Shown piece by piece: positions 1 through 6,583 of a stretch of 6,588 nt of DNA. Numbering within the stretch: position 1 is the first letter of the stretch; each line of letters opens with the position of its first letter. Origin of the DNA: Roseimaritima sp. (lineage in GTDB: Bacteria > Planctomycetota > Planctomycetia > Pirellulales > Pirellulaceae); contig SLFV01000085.1 of NCBI GenBank assembly GCA_007124075.1, positions 1 through 6,588 on the forward strand. The letters run 5' to 3'. A model generated the notes under the pieces. That model did no database searches and had not been told where the DNA came from. It was given only the letters and a program-made list of their open reading frames with translations. A program made the position numbers and the translations under genes.

Positions 1-1130
1 CGCTCGCGACTAATAAACCGTTCAAACAGAACCTCGGTTCGCTCCGGGTCAACGCTGGTGATCCCCAAGCAATAGCAGACCACCGAATTTGCGGCCGATC
101 CACGACCTTGGCACAAAATGCCACGTTGCCGCGCGAAGCGGACGAGGTCCCAGACCGTTAAAAAATAGGCTTCGTACCGCAGCTCGGTAATCAAATGAAA
201 CTCGTGCCGCAAAGCCTCCACGATCGGGGGCGGAACCCCATCGGGCCAACGCTGCTTCGCCCCCTGCCAGGTCAGACGTTTTAGGTAGTCCAGCGGAATC
301 ATCCCTGCGGGTGCCAATTCCTCTGGATATTCGTAGCGCAGTTCATCCAATCGAAACGAGCAGCGATCCGCGATTTCCAGCGTACCCGCCAACGCACCGG
401 GAACCGTCCGATAGATTTTTTGCAGGTCGGGTAGCGAGCGAAGATGCCGCTGACTGTTTGCAAAACGTTTGGATCGCAACTGCTCGATCGTGGTCCCCAG
501 CCCGATCGCGGTGACGCAATCATGCACCAACATCCTCTCTGCAGTGTGGTAGTGGACATCCCCGGCGGCAACCAGCGGAATGGCGGATTGCCGTGAAATC
601 CGACTCAGCTCCTCTCCCCAACCGGCATCGTCGACGCCTCGATGCAGTTCGCACAGGAGATAAGCTCGGTCGGCGAAACAATCACGAAACAGCCCCAGCG
701 TCTGCGTCGTTGGCCGCTGATCGTGCCCGCCTTGACGGTGCGCAATCGCTCCACGTGGCACCACCATTCCGGCCAACAGGCCTTCGGCAGCCGCGTGTAG
801 GTCTTCCCATTGCAGCACACAAGTTCCTTTGGGACCGCGCATCCGCCCCAGGCTCAGCAGTCGCGAAAGTCGACCGTATGCCGCCCGATCGGTAGCCCAC
901 AGAACCAGAGGCGGACCACCCTGAGGCTGGACTTCCGCACCGACAATGATCGGAAAATTCAAATCCCGTGCATGCCCGAAAGCGCGGACCACCCCCGCCA
1001 CAGACGCCCGATCGGTAATCGCCAGAGCGCGGTAGCCAAGTTCCGCAGCTCGCGCGACCAGTTCATCAGGGTGCGACGCCCCTTGGAGGAACGAAAAATT
1101 TGTCTTGCAGTGTAGTTCGGCGTAAGACAT
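1..1130 (-). CDS. dnaE2: Error-prone DNA polymerase, DnaE2 type (N-terminal 376 residues; 3' end beyond left edge)
   Basis: DnaE2 is a C-family polymerase alpha subunit used for translesion synthesis and damage-induced mutagenesis, usually with ImuA/ImuB. I translated the minus strand from 1130 to the left edge: the frame is open for 376 codons plus two bases. The product begins [20 protein letters not shown], a typical DnaE2 start of the PHP domain (about residues 3-200, including ITD at 38-40 and GDVHYHT at 190-196). The core entry follows with [13 protein letters not shown] (318-330), then [19 protein letters not shown] (340-358), a DnaE2-like version of the GRGS block, and LFERFISRE (368-376). 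The catalytic aspartates of this family (PDIDVDF-like) normally lie a few residues later and so fall outside the window. About one third of a roughly 1,050-residue protein is present. ATG 1130 is chosen because homologues begin here; GGGGG abuts it and there is no well-spaced Shine-Dalgarno. The alternative is the replicative DnaE, but the HC-for-HxH PHP start and the [13 protein letters not shown] block favour DnaE2. The gene is divergent from rimO, so no imuB lies directly upstream. Confidence 0.94.
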   Translation of the reverse strand, partial: MSYAELHCKTNFSFLQGASHPDELVARAAELGYRALAITDRASVAGVVRAFGHARDLNFPIIVGAEVQPQGGPPLVLWATDRAAYGRLSRLLSLGRMRGPKGTCVLQWEDLHAAAEGLLAGMVVPRGAIAHRQGGHDQRPTTQTLGLFRDCFADRAYLLCELHRGVDDAGWGEELSRISRQSAIPLVAAGDVHYHTAERMLVHDCVTAIGLGTTIEQLRSKRFANSQRHLRSLPDLQKIYRTVPGALAGTLEIADRCSFRLDELRYEYPEELAPAGMIPLDYLKRLTWQGAKQRWPDGVPPPIVEALRHEFHLITELRYEAYFLTVWDLVRFARQRGILCQGRGSAANSVVCYCLGITSVDPERTEVLFERFISRE

Positions 1131-1286
1131 CCCCCAAGCTCGTCCTGTCGCCAAACCAATACACCAAGCATGGCAGCTTGGCCCTGGTTGATTGGCTGGG
1201 TTTCGGTTAAGATTTTCACGGAAAAACCAGAGGCATCATGTTATCTGCTGCAAACCCTCACCCTTGCAACCGCTGATCGTAAACCG
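1131..1286. promoter_or_regulatory. Divergent dnaE2/rimO intergenic region
   Basis: These 156 bases separate two genes transcribed away from each other, so both promoters should lie here (inference). No strong consensus promoter is visible. The best plus-strand -10-like hexamer for rimO is TAAGAT at 1208-1213, with only a poor -35 (CTGGTT, 1185-1190) at 17-base spacing. I see neither the proteobacterial CTGT-N8-ACAG nor the Firmicute GAAC-N4-GTTC LexA box. The most structured element is the inverted repeat at 1164-1181, listed separately. An ATG at 1170 is in frame with rimO with no stop between, so part of the region could be translated as an N-terminal extension, but that stretch does not resemble RimO. 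Confidence 0.45.
1164..1181. promoter_or_regulatory. Perfect 6-bp inverted repeat with 6-base spacer, possible operator
   Basis: CCAAGC (1164-1169) and GCTTGG (1176-1181) are exact reverse complements separated by ATGGCA. The centre is about 43 bases upstream of the dnaE2 start. CCAAT (1156-1160) and ATTGG (1191-1195) form an outer pair that is nearly concentric. A further CCAAGCT lies at 1134-1140 beside the dnaE2 start, making this a repeated half-site. The position suits a repressor site for the damage-inducible dnaE2, but no known LexA consensus is matched, so the regulator is unknown. It could also be a chance hairpin. Confidence 0.3.
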
Positions 1287-1316
1287 ATGCAACTGCCGAT
1301 CGTGACCGCTGATCGT
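1269..1316 (+). repeat. 12-base direct repeat spaced 36 bases, flanking the rimO start
   Basis: ACCGCTGATCGT occurs at 1269-1280 and again at 1305-1316. The offset is exactly 12 codons, so both copies read TADR in the rimO frame, one just before and one just after the chosen ATG at 1287. It is either a small tandem duplication decayed outside the core or chance. It bears weakly on whether translation starts further upstream. Confidence 0.4.
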
Positions 1317-2708
1317 TCGCCCGAAGCCATTGTAACCCAGGAACGTGGTCAAGCACGGGGGCAGTATGCGGTCATTTCGCTGGGGTGCCCTAAGAACTTG
1401 GTCGACACGGAGCAAATGCTGGGGCAGTTGCAGGCCGATGGCTACCATCGGGTTGACGATGCGGAAGCGGCGGACTTTGTGGTGATTAATACCTGCGGGT
1501 TCATCGACGCTGCCCGACAAGAATCGCTGGGTGCGATCGACGAAATGTTGGATTTGAAACGGCAGGGAAAAATTCGAGGTGTTGTCGTCACGGGGTGTTT
1601 GGCCGAACGCCAACGCGACGATTTGCTACGACAGCGTCCGGAAATTGACGCGTTGGTGGGGGTTTTCGGAAGGGACGAGATCGTGGGCGTTGCCGATCGG
1701 TTAGCGGGAGGGTTGACCGAGCAGCGAACGGTCTTTCGCCCCGCGCCCGTGCGTGCGTTGCCCGATACGCACCGCGTGGCCGTGACGCCCAGGCATTTTG
1801 CTTACCTGAAAATTTCCGAAGGTTGCGATCGGCTGTGTACCTTTTGCGCGATCCCAAAAATGCGAGGAAAACATGCCAGCAAACCGATTGAAGATATCAT
1901 CCGCGAAGCCGAAAAACTGGCGGCGTCGGGTGTTCGCGAAATGGTCGTGGTGGCTCAGGATACCACGTATTACGGCATTGACCTGTACGGACGGCCGCGT
2001 TTGACGGAATTGCTGCAGCAACTGGATCAGGTCGCTGGGATTGACTGGATTCGATTGATGTATTTTTACCCGATGTACATCGACGATGCTTTGATTCAAA
2101 CGATTGCGGGTGCAAAGCGAATCATCCCCTATATCGACATCCCGCTGCAACATGGCAGCGATGCGATGTTGAAGCGGATGGCCAGACGCGTTAATCGAAA
2201 AGCCATGGAGGAGATCCTGCAACGCCTGCGAGAGGGTATCGACAATCTTGTCTTGCGAACCACGTTCATTACCGGCTTTCCCGGCGAAACCGCAGATGAT
2301 TTTCAGCAACTACTGGAATTTGTTCAGCAGCAGCAATTTCAGCATTTAGGGGTATTTACGTATTCGATCGAAGAGGGCACACCCGCAGCGCGGCTGCCCA
2401 ACCGGGTGCCAGCCCAGCTTGCCAGCGAGCGACGCGAGCAGTTGATGGCGGTTCAACAACCGTTGGCGTTTCAGTGGAATGCCGCCCGAATCGGAGGGGT
2501 CGAACAGGTTTTGATCGATGGTCCGCTACCGGGAGAACCGGGGGTCTGGCTGGGTCGGACCTACACTGACGCGCCGGACATCGATGGATTGGTGTACGTT
2601 ACCGAGACGGAACCCGACACCTTGTCATCGGGCGTGATGGTAGACTGTGAAATGGTCGCCTCGCGTGGCTATGATCTGGTTGCCGTTCCCGTGGATACCG
2701 CGTACTGA
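1287..2708 (+). CDS. rimO: Ribosomal protein S12 methylthiotransferase RimO
   Basis: RimO is a cytoplasmic radical-SAM enzyme that adds a beta-methylthio group to the conserved aspartate of ribosomal protein S12 (Asp88/89). It uses two [4Fe-4S] clusters and S-adenosylmethionine. The 473-residue product has the full family order. The N-terminal UPF0004/MTTase domain has the auxiliary-cluster cysteines in [11 protein letters not shown] (Cys34), INTCGF (Cys70) and VTGCLAER (Cys104). The radical-SAM motif CDRLCTFC follows (Cys180, Cys184, Cys187), then the core with IPLQHGSD and [13 protein letters not shown]-terminal TRAM domain occupies about residues 398-471. [11 protein letters not shown] and the Asp-rich TRAM region distinguish it from MiaB. 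The length slightly exceeds the usual 430-450 because of about 25 extra residues before the first cysteine motif. ATG 1287 is chosen because codons upstream to ATG 1170 do not look like RimO; GTG 1302 is an alternative. No clear Shine-Dalgarno is present. It is the first gene of a likely rimO-pgsA-protease operon. Confidence 0.95.
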   Translation: MQLPIVTADRSPEAIVTQERGQARGQYAVISLGCPKNLVDTEQMLGQLQADGYHRVDDAEAADFVVINTCGFIDAARQESLGAIDEMLDLKRQGKIRGVVVTGCLAERQRDDLLRQRPEIDALVGVFGRDEIVGVADRLAGGLTEQRTVFRPAPVRALPDTHRVAVTPRHFAYLKISEGCDRLCTFCAIPKMRGKHASKPIEDIIREAEKLAASGVREMVVVAQDTTYYGIDLYGRPRLTELLQQLDQVAGIDWIRLMYFYPMYIDDALIQTIAGAKRIIPYIDIPLQHGSDAMLKRMARRVNRKAMEEILQRLREGIDNLVLRTTFITGFPGETADDFQQLLEFVQQQQFQHLGVFTYSIEEGTPAARLPNRVPAQLASERREQLMAVQQPLAFQWNAARIGGVEQVLIDGPLPGEPGVWLGRTYTDAPDIDGLVYVTETEPDTLSSGVMVDCEMVASRGYDLVAVPVDTAY

Positions 2709-2766
2709 TCTGCCCGGTGCCGAACTGCGATGCGCGTCGTGCTTGCCGAATTATCTTCCGAAATAC

Positions 2767-3381
2767 ATGCTCCTGACAGCTAATTCGCCGACTCAAGCTT
2801 CTCCGTGGAACGTTCCGAATCTGCTGACGACCATTCGGTTCCTGCTGGCGATCGGTGTATTTGCCATGATCGCAGTGGGTTGGTTTGGCTGGGCGTTGGT
2901 CGGGTTTATTGTCGCTGCCTCAACCGATTGGATGGATGGATACTGGGCCCGCAAGTATGCCCAAGTCACCAAGTTGGGTCGAATTTTGGATCCGTTTGTC
3001 GACAAGATTATCGTCTGCGGCAGCTTCATTGCCCTGGTCGAGGTTCCGGCGGCCAAGGTCTCCGCATGGATGGCGATTGTAATCATTTCCCGCGAGCTGT
3101 TGGTGACTAGCTTGCGAGGAATCATCGAAGGAGGCGGGGGGGACTTTTCGGCGCAGCGTTGGGGTAAGTGGAAAATGGTCGCTCAGTGCGTTGCGATTGG
3201 ACTGGTGCTGTTATCGTTGACCGACGCGATCCGGCAACCGCGTTGGGAGTCGTTGCAACCGTTGCTGCAATGGTTCAACCCAACGGTCCTGTGGGTCGCG
3301 ATTCTGTTGACCCTGTACTCCGGATTCGATTACGTGCTACTGGCGGCGCGGGCGATGAGTTCTTCAGAGAGTGCCGAGTAG
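2767..3381 (+). CDS. pgsA: CDP-diacylglycerol--glycerol-3-phosphate 3-phosphatidyltransferase
   Basis: PgsA is an inner-membrane enzyme that makes phosphatidylglycerophosphate from CDP-diacylglycerol and glycerol-3-phosphate, the committed step to phosphatidylglycerol and cardiolipin. The 204-residue product carries the complete CDP-alcohol phosphatidyltransferase signature D-x2-D-G-x2-A-R-x8-G-x3-D-x3-D, with Asp54, Asp57, Gly58, Ala61, Arg62, Gly71, Asp75 and Asp79. PgsA-like flanks are present: NVPNLLTTIRF (15-25), IISRELLVTSLRG (106-118) and WGKWKMVAQ (132-140). Hydrophobic stretches at about 26-52, 80-92, 100-114, 138-152 and 173-194 fit a multi-pass protein. Length is close to the usual 180-200. 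ATG 2767 places the NVPN motif where homologues have it. A GTG at 2647 in the same frame would overlap rimO by 62 bases and add an unrelated 40-residue leader, so it is rejected. The 58-base gap after rimO has no obvious promoter or Shine-Dalgarno. PgsA rather than PssA or Cls is favoured by the NxxT...R start and WGKWK; alternative alcohol specificity cannot be excluded from sequence alone. Confidence 0.93.
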   Translation: MLLTANSPTQASPWNVPNLLTTIRFLLAIGVFAMIAVGWFGWALVGFIVAASTDWMDGYWARKYAQVTKLGRILDPFVDKIIVCGSFIALVEVPAAKVSAWMAIVIISRELLVTSLRGIIEGGGGDFSAQRWGKWKMVAQCVAIGLVLLSLTDAIRQPRWESLQPLLQWFNPTVLWVAILLTLYSGFDYVLLAARAMSSSESAE

Positions 3382-3387
3382 TCGAAA

Positions 3388-4506
3388 ATGGTCAATCTTG
3401 GGCTCGCATTTGTCTTCGCGTTGCTTGCCGGTCTGTTCCTGGTCGGCTTTCTAAGCTGGTGTTGGGTGATCGTTCAACGGCTAAAGGGTTGGCCCGTTTA
3501 TCCTCCCGAAACTCGCCTAGTGGCGACGTGGGGATTCCCGGAACTTTTGCTGTGCATCGGCTGTTACGTCATTACCGTTTCGGTGCTTTCCTTCGCGTTG
3601 GTGCAACTGGGTGCCGCCGGGCGGGTGGCCGCGGCGCAGACTGACGCGGCGCCGCCGCACGAAGCGATCGATCACGCGACAGAAATGCCAGCGTCCGACC
3701 CCGAAGCTTTGACTGACCGCGAGGCTTTACCTGCCCCCGAGAATGAAAACGACACGACAGAGTCAGCGCCCGAAGGTGAACAGCAGGGCCAAGAGCCCCC
3801 GGTCGATTTGCGACGGATGGCGGTGCTGATCACCGGCGACGGCGTGTCACGTCTGCTAACCATGTTTTGTGTTTTGCTGCTGATGTGGCTGGGGGACCGA
3901 AAAATTTTGCTCCGATTCGGCTGGTATCTTCGTCCGCGGGATGTCCTGCTGGGACTGATCGCCGCCGGGATGCTGCTGCCGCCGTTGTTTGTCTTCCAAG
4001 CCGTGCTATCTCAGTTGGTTCCGTACGAGCATCCGGTTTTGGATATCATTCGTGACGCTGGAACACCGTGGATTTTCGCCGCGATGGCGTTTTCCACGGT
4101 CATCGTTGCGCCGTTGACAGAGGAGTTTTTCTTTCGTGGACTGCTGCAAGGCTGGTTGCAAAGAATCGCTACCGGGCGGGAAAGCTTCGAACAATCCGAA
4201 CGCGTGCCCGACACGCCTGCTTTGGAAGTTTCTGACTCCAGGACCGAACTTCTGGAACAGACCCCCCCCCGAGGGAAGGTGTCCGGCGAAGAGGTCAGCC
4301 GTTGGCCTTACTGGCCGATCTTTGTATCCAGCGTGCTGTTTGGTCTGGTGCATTTTGGTCACGGTGCCGCACCGATCGCTTTGTTTTTTTTGGCTTGCGG
4401 CCTCGGTTATCTGTATCGGATCACCGGCAGTTTGTGGCCTTGCGTCATCGTGCACATGGTGCTGAACGCGATCAGCACTTCGCTGGCTATTTTGTCCGTC
4501 AGCTAG
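3388..4506 (+). CDS. CPBP-family intramembrane metalloprotease (CAAX protease / Abi type)
   Basis: This is a predicted multi-pass membrane glutamic/metallo-protease related to Rce1 CAAX endopeptidases and bacteriocin-processing proteins. All family motifs are present in the 372-residue product: EEFFFRG (Glu245, Glu246, Arg250), FGLVHFGHG (His322, His325) and the C-terminal HMVLN (His356, Asn360). Hydrophobic segments lie at about 3-30, 49-75, 152-168, 186-206, 228-243, 310-321, 328-345 and 350-369. Two oddities stand out. A hydrophilic, acidic Pro/Glu/Asp-rich linker (about 84-140) splits the N-terminal membrane pair from the catalytic core. A second charged insertion of about 45 residues (262-307) separates motif 1 from motif 2, which are normally closer. 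The second insertion contains a C9 run. The start is only 6 bases after the pgsA stop, so cotranscription and perhaps translational coupling are likely. No Shine-Dalgarno is visible. The substrate is unknown: a lipidated or prenylated peptide or a membrane protein is possible, and bacteriocin immunity is known for some relatives. The family call is firm; the function is not. Confidence 0.92.
   Translation: MVNLGLAFVFALLAGLFLVGFLSWCWVIVQRLKGWPVYPPETRLVATWGFPELLLCIGCYVITVSVLSFALVQLGAAGRVAAAQTDAAPPHEAIDHATEMPASDPEALTDREALPAPENENDTTESAPEGEQQGQEPPVDLRRMAVLITGDGVSRLLTMFCVLLLMWLGDRKILLRFGWYLRPRDVLLGLIAAGMLLPPLFVFQAVLSQLVPYEHPVLDIIRDAGTPWIFAAMAFSTVIVAPLTEEFFFRGLLQGWLQRIATGRESFEQSERVPDTPALEVSDSRTELLEQTPPRGKVSGEEVSRWPYWPIFVSSVLFGLVHFGHGAAPIALFFLACGLGYLYRITGSLWPCVIVHMVLNAISTSLAILSVS
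4262..4270 (+). repeat. C9 homopolymer tract inside the protease gene
   Basis: Nine consecutive C residues encode the Thr-Pro-Pro-Arg stretch at about residues 292-295 of the protease, within the insertion between catalytic motifs 1 and 2. Losing one C would shift to a frame that stops at about 4465. Gaining one would shift to a frame open to 5411. Either change removes the motif 2 and motif 3 histidines. A T8 run lies further on in the same gene at 4384-4391. Confidence 0.85.
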
Positions 4507-4515
4507 CAGCTAGTC

Positions 4516-4538
4516 GATTTCGCGATGCGCGATCAATC
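4516..4538. terminator. Small hairpin in the convergent gap, weak bidirectional terminator candidate
   Basis: TCGCG (4520-4524) pairs with CGCGA (4528-4532) around an ATG loop. After a two-base bulge, GATT (4516-4519) pairs with AATC (4535-4538). The structure lies between the stop of the protease gene (4506) and the end of the dehydratase gene, and covers the dehydratase stop codon (4533-4535). There is no T tract on either side, so it is at best a weak intrinsic terminator. Placement between convergent genes is the main argument for it. Confidence 0.3.
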
Positions 4539-6536
4539 ACGTTCCTGTTGCTGCTGCAACGCAAGATGACCGGCCTGCAAGGTCTGGATGATTCGATCGA
4601 CGTCGTACACGCATCCCCCCCACGTCCCGCCTCCGACCTGCTGGAGCGCGGCCCACAACCGCGTATCGTCGGGTACATCGGGATCCATTTTGACCTCGGG
4701 ATGCATGTCTCGCTGCTGCAGCAACAACGCAGCCGCAGACGGTTCCAGCGGCCCATCAGCAGTACCGACCAGATTGACCTGTCCGCGCAGCCCTACGGTA
4801 TCGACTTCGATTTCTACCAGATCACCTTCACGCAGCTTGCCGATCGGGCCGCCAGCCAAAGCCTCAGGTCCAACATGCCCGATACAGGCACCCGTGCTGA
4901 CGCCGGAAAACCTTGCGTCAGTAACAACCGCCACATGTTTTCCATCCGGCAAATATTTCAAGGCGGATGTAATCTGGTAGGTTTCCTCCATTCCGCAGCC
5001 CAGGGGCCCGCGCCCCATCAGTACCAGGATGTCGCCGGGCCGAATTGGAGCCCCGGTTTGTCCCTTGACCGCCGCAATGGCATCACGTTCGCTAACAAAT
5101 ACCCGCGCGGGCCCTCGTTTGCGGTAAACACCGTCGGCGTCGACCACCGAAGGATCAATGGAAGTTGCTTTGATAACCGAACCTTCCGGACAGAGGTTCC
5201 CCCGTGGAAAACAGACCGTGCTGGTCAATCCTCGCTGTTGAGCCAATGTCGGGGGCATGATGACGTCATCGGGGTCGATGCCCTCCTGATCACGAAGAAG
5301 CCGCCGAAAATGGTCGCGTCGGGGACTGTCCTGCCAGCGATCAAGCACTTCATCCCACGTCATTCCGGAAACGGTTCGTGCCTGCGTCCGCAACAGGCCG
5401 GCTGCCCGTAGATGCCAGGCGACCTCGGGAACGCCACCGGCCAAATACATTCGAACCGTCGGATGACCGACAGGTCCGTTGGGCAGGACATCAACAAATC
5501 GATGAATCGCTGCGTTGGCGGCGGCAAAATCCGCGGCGGTCGGACGCGGCAGTTTGGCCGCAGCCGCGATTGCGGGAATGTGTAATAATAAATTCGTAGA
5601 CCCCCCCACCGCCGCATGTACCAGCAAGGCGTTGTGGAACGAATCCTCCGTCAGTAACGAAGCCATCGTGATCGCCTGCTGGTGCATTTGCCGCAAGGCT
5701 TTGGCGCTTTGCCGGGCCAGGTCCAACCACAACGCCTGTCCACTGGGAGCCAAAGCCGCGTGCGGGACCGTCATCCCTAACGCTTCGGCCACCACCTGTG
5801 CGGTTGCCGCCGTTCCCAAAAACTGACATCCCCCTCCGGGCGAACCGCATGCGCGGCACCCGGCCAGCGCCGCTTCCTCCAGACTGATTTCCCCATGGCT
5901 GTAGCGCGCACCAATGGTCTGGACCTTACCCGCATCCTCACCCTCAATCGGTGGTAAGGTTACGCCACCGGGCATCACCACCGCTGGCAAGCGACCGATG
6001 CCCGCTAACGCCAGCATCATTGCGGGCAGGCCTTTATCACACGTGGCGATCCCCAGCACTCCTTTGGCTCGCGGCAACGACCGGATCAGTCGCCGCATCA
6101 CAATTGCCGCGTCGTTGCGGTAGGGCAGGCTGTCAAACATTCCCTTGGTTCCCTGCGTTCGACCGTCACACGGATCGCTGACGTAAGCTGCAAACGGGAC
6201 GGCGCCGCTGTCGGAAATAACTTCGGCTGCCGCTTTGGTCAGCATGCCGACCTCCCAGTGGCCGGTGTGGTACCCCAGAGCGATCGGTGTTCCATCCTCA
6301 GACCGCATCCCCCCTTGCGTGCTGAGCAATAGATACTGGTCACCGATCGCGCGCCGCGCGTCCCAGCCCATCCCTGCATTTTGAGTCAAACCAAACAGGT
6401 CGCCACTGCTCCAGGTTCGCAACATCTTGTCGGTCAAGGGAAGACTGCCACCCGGTCCCGGCCCGCGCGTCTGCGTGGTGCGGACCGCGACGGGGGGATC
6501 AAACAGGTCGTCAAACAGGGTGGAATTCCGAGACAT
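4533..6536 (-). CDS. yjhG: Dehydratase of the YjhG/YagF family, probable D-xylonate dehydratase
   Basis: This is an IlvD/Edd-superfamily Fe-S dehydratase. The characterised E. coli members YjhG and YagF convert D-xylonate to 2-dehydro-3-deoxy-D-xylonate in the oxidative xylose route. The 667-residue product (YjhG is about 655) resembles YjhG along its whole length. Shared stretches include [15 protein letters not shown] (44-58), [20 protein letters not shown] (118-137), [16 protein letters not shown] (140-155) and [20 protein letters not shown] (541-560). Expected cluster ligands are Cys123, Cys166 and Cys237. Asp124, Asp167 and Lys168 (CDK) match the Mg/carbamyl-lysine site, and Ser544 in RFSG is the expected catalytic base. 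The C-terminal part has [14 protein letters not shown] (636-649) and a short Gln-rich tail. ATG 6536 fits the homologues' N terminus; GGGAG lies about 11 bases upstream, slightly far for a Shine-Dalgarno. The gene stands alone here, convergent with the protease; pathway partners, if clustered, would be beyond the right edge. Family assignment is very confident. Substrate is inferred, and another aldonate is possible. Confidence 0.94.
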   Translation of the reverse strand: MSRNSTLFDDLFDPPVAVRTTQTRGPGPGGSLPLTDKMLRTWSSGDLFGLTQNAGMGWDARRAIGDQYLLLSTQGGMRSEDGTPIALGYHTGHWEVGMLTKAAAEVISDSGAVPFAAYVSDPCDGRTQGTKGMFDSLPYRNDAAIVMRRLIRSLPRAKGVLGIATCDKGLPAMMLALAGIGRLPAVVMPGGVTLPPIEGEDAGKVQTIGARYSHGEISLEEAALAGCRACGSPGGGCQFLGTAATAQVVAEALGMTVPHAALAPSGQALWLDLARQSAKALRQMHQQAITMASLLTEDSFHNALLVHAAVGGSTNLLLHIPAIAAAAKLPRPTAADFAAANAAIHRFVDVLPNGPVGHPTVRMYLAGGVPEVAWHLRAAGLLRTQARTVSGMTWDEVLDRWQDSPRRDHFRRLLRDQEGIDPDDVIMPPTLAQQRGLTSTVCFPRGNLCPEGSVIKATSIDPSVVDADGVYRKRGPARVFVSERDAIAAVKGQTGAPIRPGDILVLMGRGPLGCGMEETYQITSALKYLPDGKHVAVVTDARFSGVSTGACIGHVGPEALAGGPIGKLREGDLVEIEVDTVGLRGQVNLVGTADGPLEPSAAALLLQQRDMHPEVKMDPDVPDDTRLWAALQQVGGGTWGGCVYDVDRIIQTLQAGHLALQQQQERD

Positions 6537-6571
6537 CAGGCGGCTTGCTCCCGTGTTGCGTTGGTGTCAAT

Positions 6572-6583
6572 TTGGTCTAACAA
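6572..6583 (-). promoter_or_regulatory. GntR-like imperfect palindrome upstream of the dehydratase gene
   Basis: TTGGTCTAACAA on the plus strand (TTGTTAGACCAA on the minus) is a 12-base imperfect palindrome in which 8 of 12 positions match its reverse complement. It resembles the TTGGT-N2-ACCAA style of operators bound by GntR/FadR-type regulators of uronate and aldonate catabolism. It lies 36-47 bases upstream of the dehydratase ATG. A TTGACA hexamer (6565-6570, minus) is adjacent but has no -10 partner at normal spacing. The window ends five bases beyond the palindrome, so the rest of the promoter is unseen. Assignment is tentative. Confidence 0.27.

Noticed and set aside
299..1115. Several 70-100-codon open frames on both strands inside dnaE2
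   Set aside because: The continuous DnaE2 translation accounts for the region, and none of these frames shows domain-like features or a ribosome binding site.
1170..1286. Upstream extension of rimO from ATG 1170
   Set aside because: The 39 added residues do not resemble RimO, the ATG sits inside the intergenic inverted repeat, and this would consume most of the divergent promoter region. Kept only as a low-probability alternative.
1701..2309. A 202-codon open frame on the minus strand within rimO
   Set aside because: It lies fully opposite the radical-SAM core of rimO, has no recognisable domain and is explained as an antisense shadow.
2647..2766. GTG start for pgsA at 2647, giving a 40-residue leader overlapping rimO
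   Set aside because: The leader overlaps the rimO C-terminal coding region in another frame, and homologues begin shortly before the NVPN motif.
3136..3142. G7 run in pgsA, and a similar C7 run at 5601-5607 in the dehydratase gene
   Set aside because: Both encode Gly-Gly stretches. The one in the dehydratase gene is a conserved GGSTN motif, and the runs are too short to suggest slippage control.
4302..5411. A 369-codon open frame on the plus strand, starting with TTG and overlapping the protease end and the antisense of the dehydratase gene
   Set aside because: It lies opposite a strongly recognisable YjhG-family gene and its product is compositionally odd with no family features. It is a shadow of GC-biased codon use. 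It matters only as the frame entered by a +1 slip at the C9 tract.
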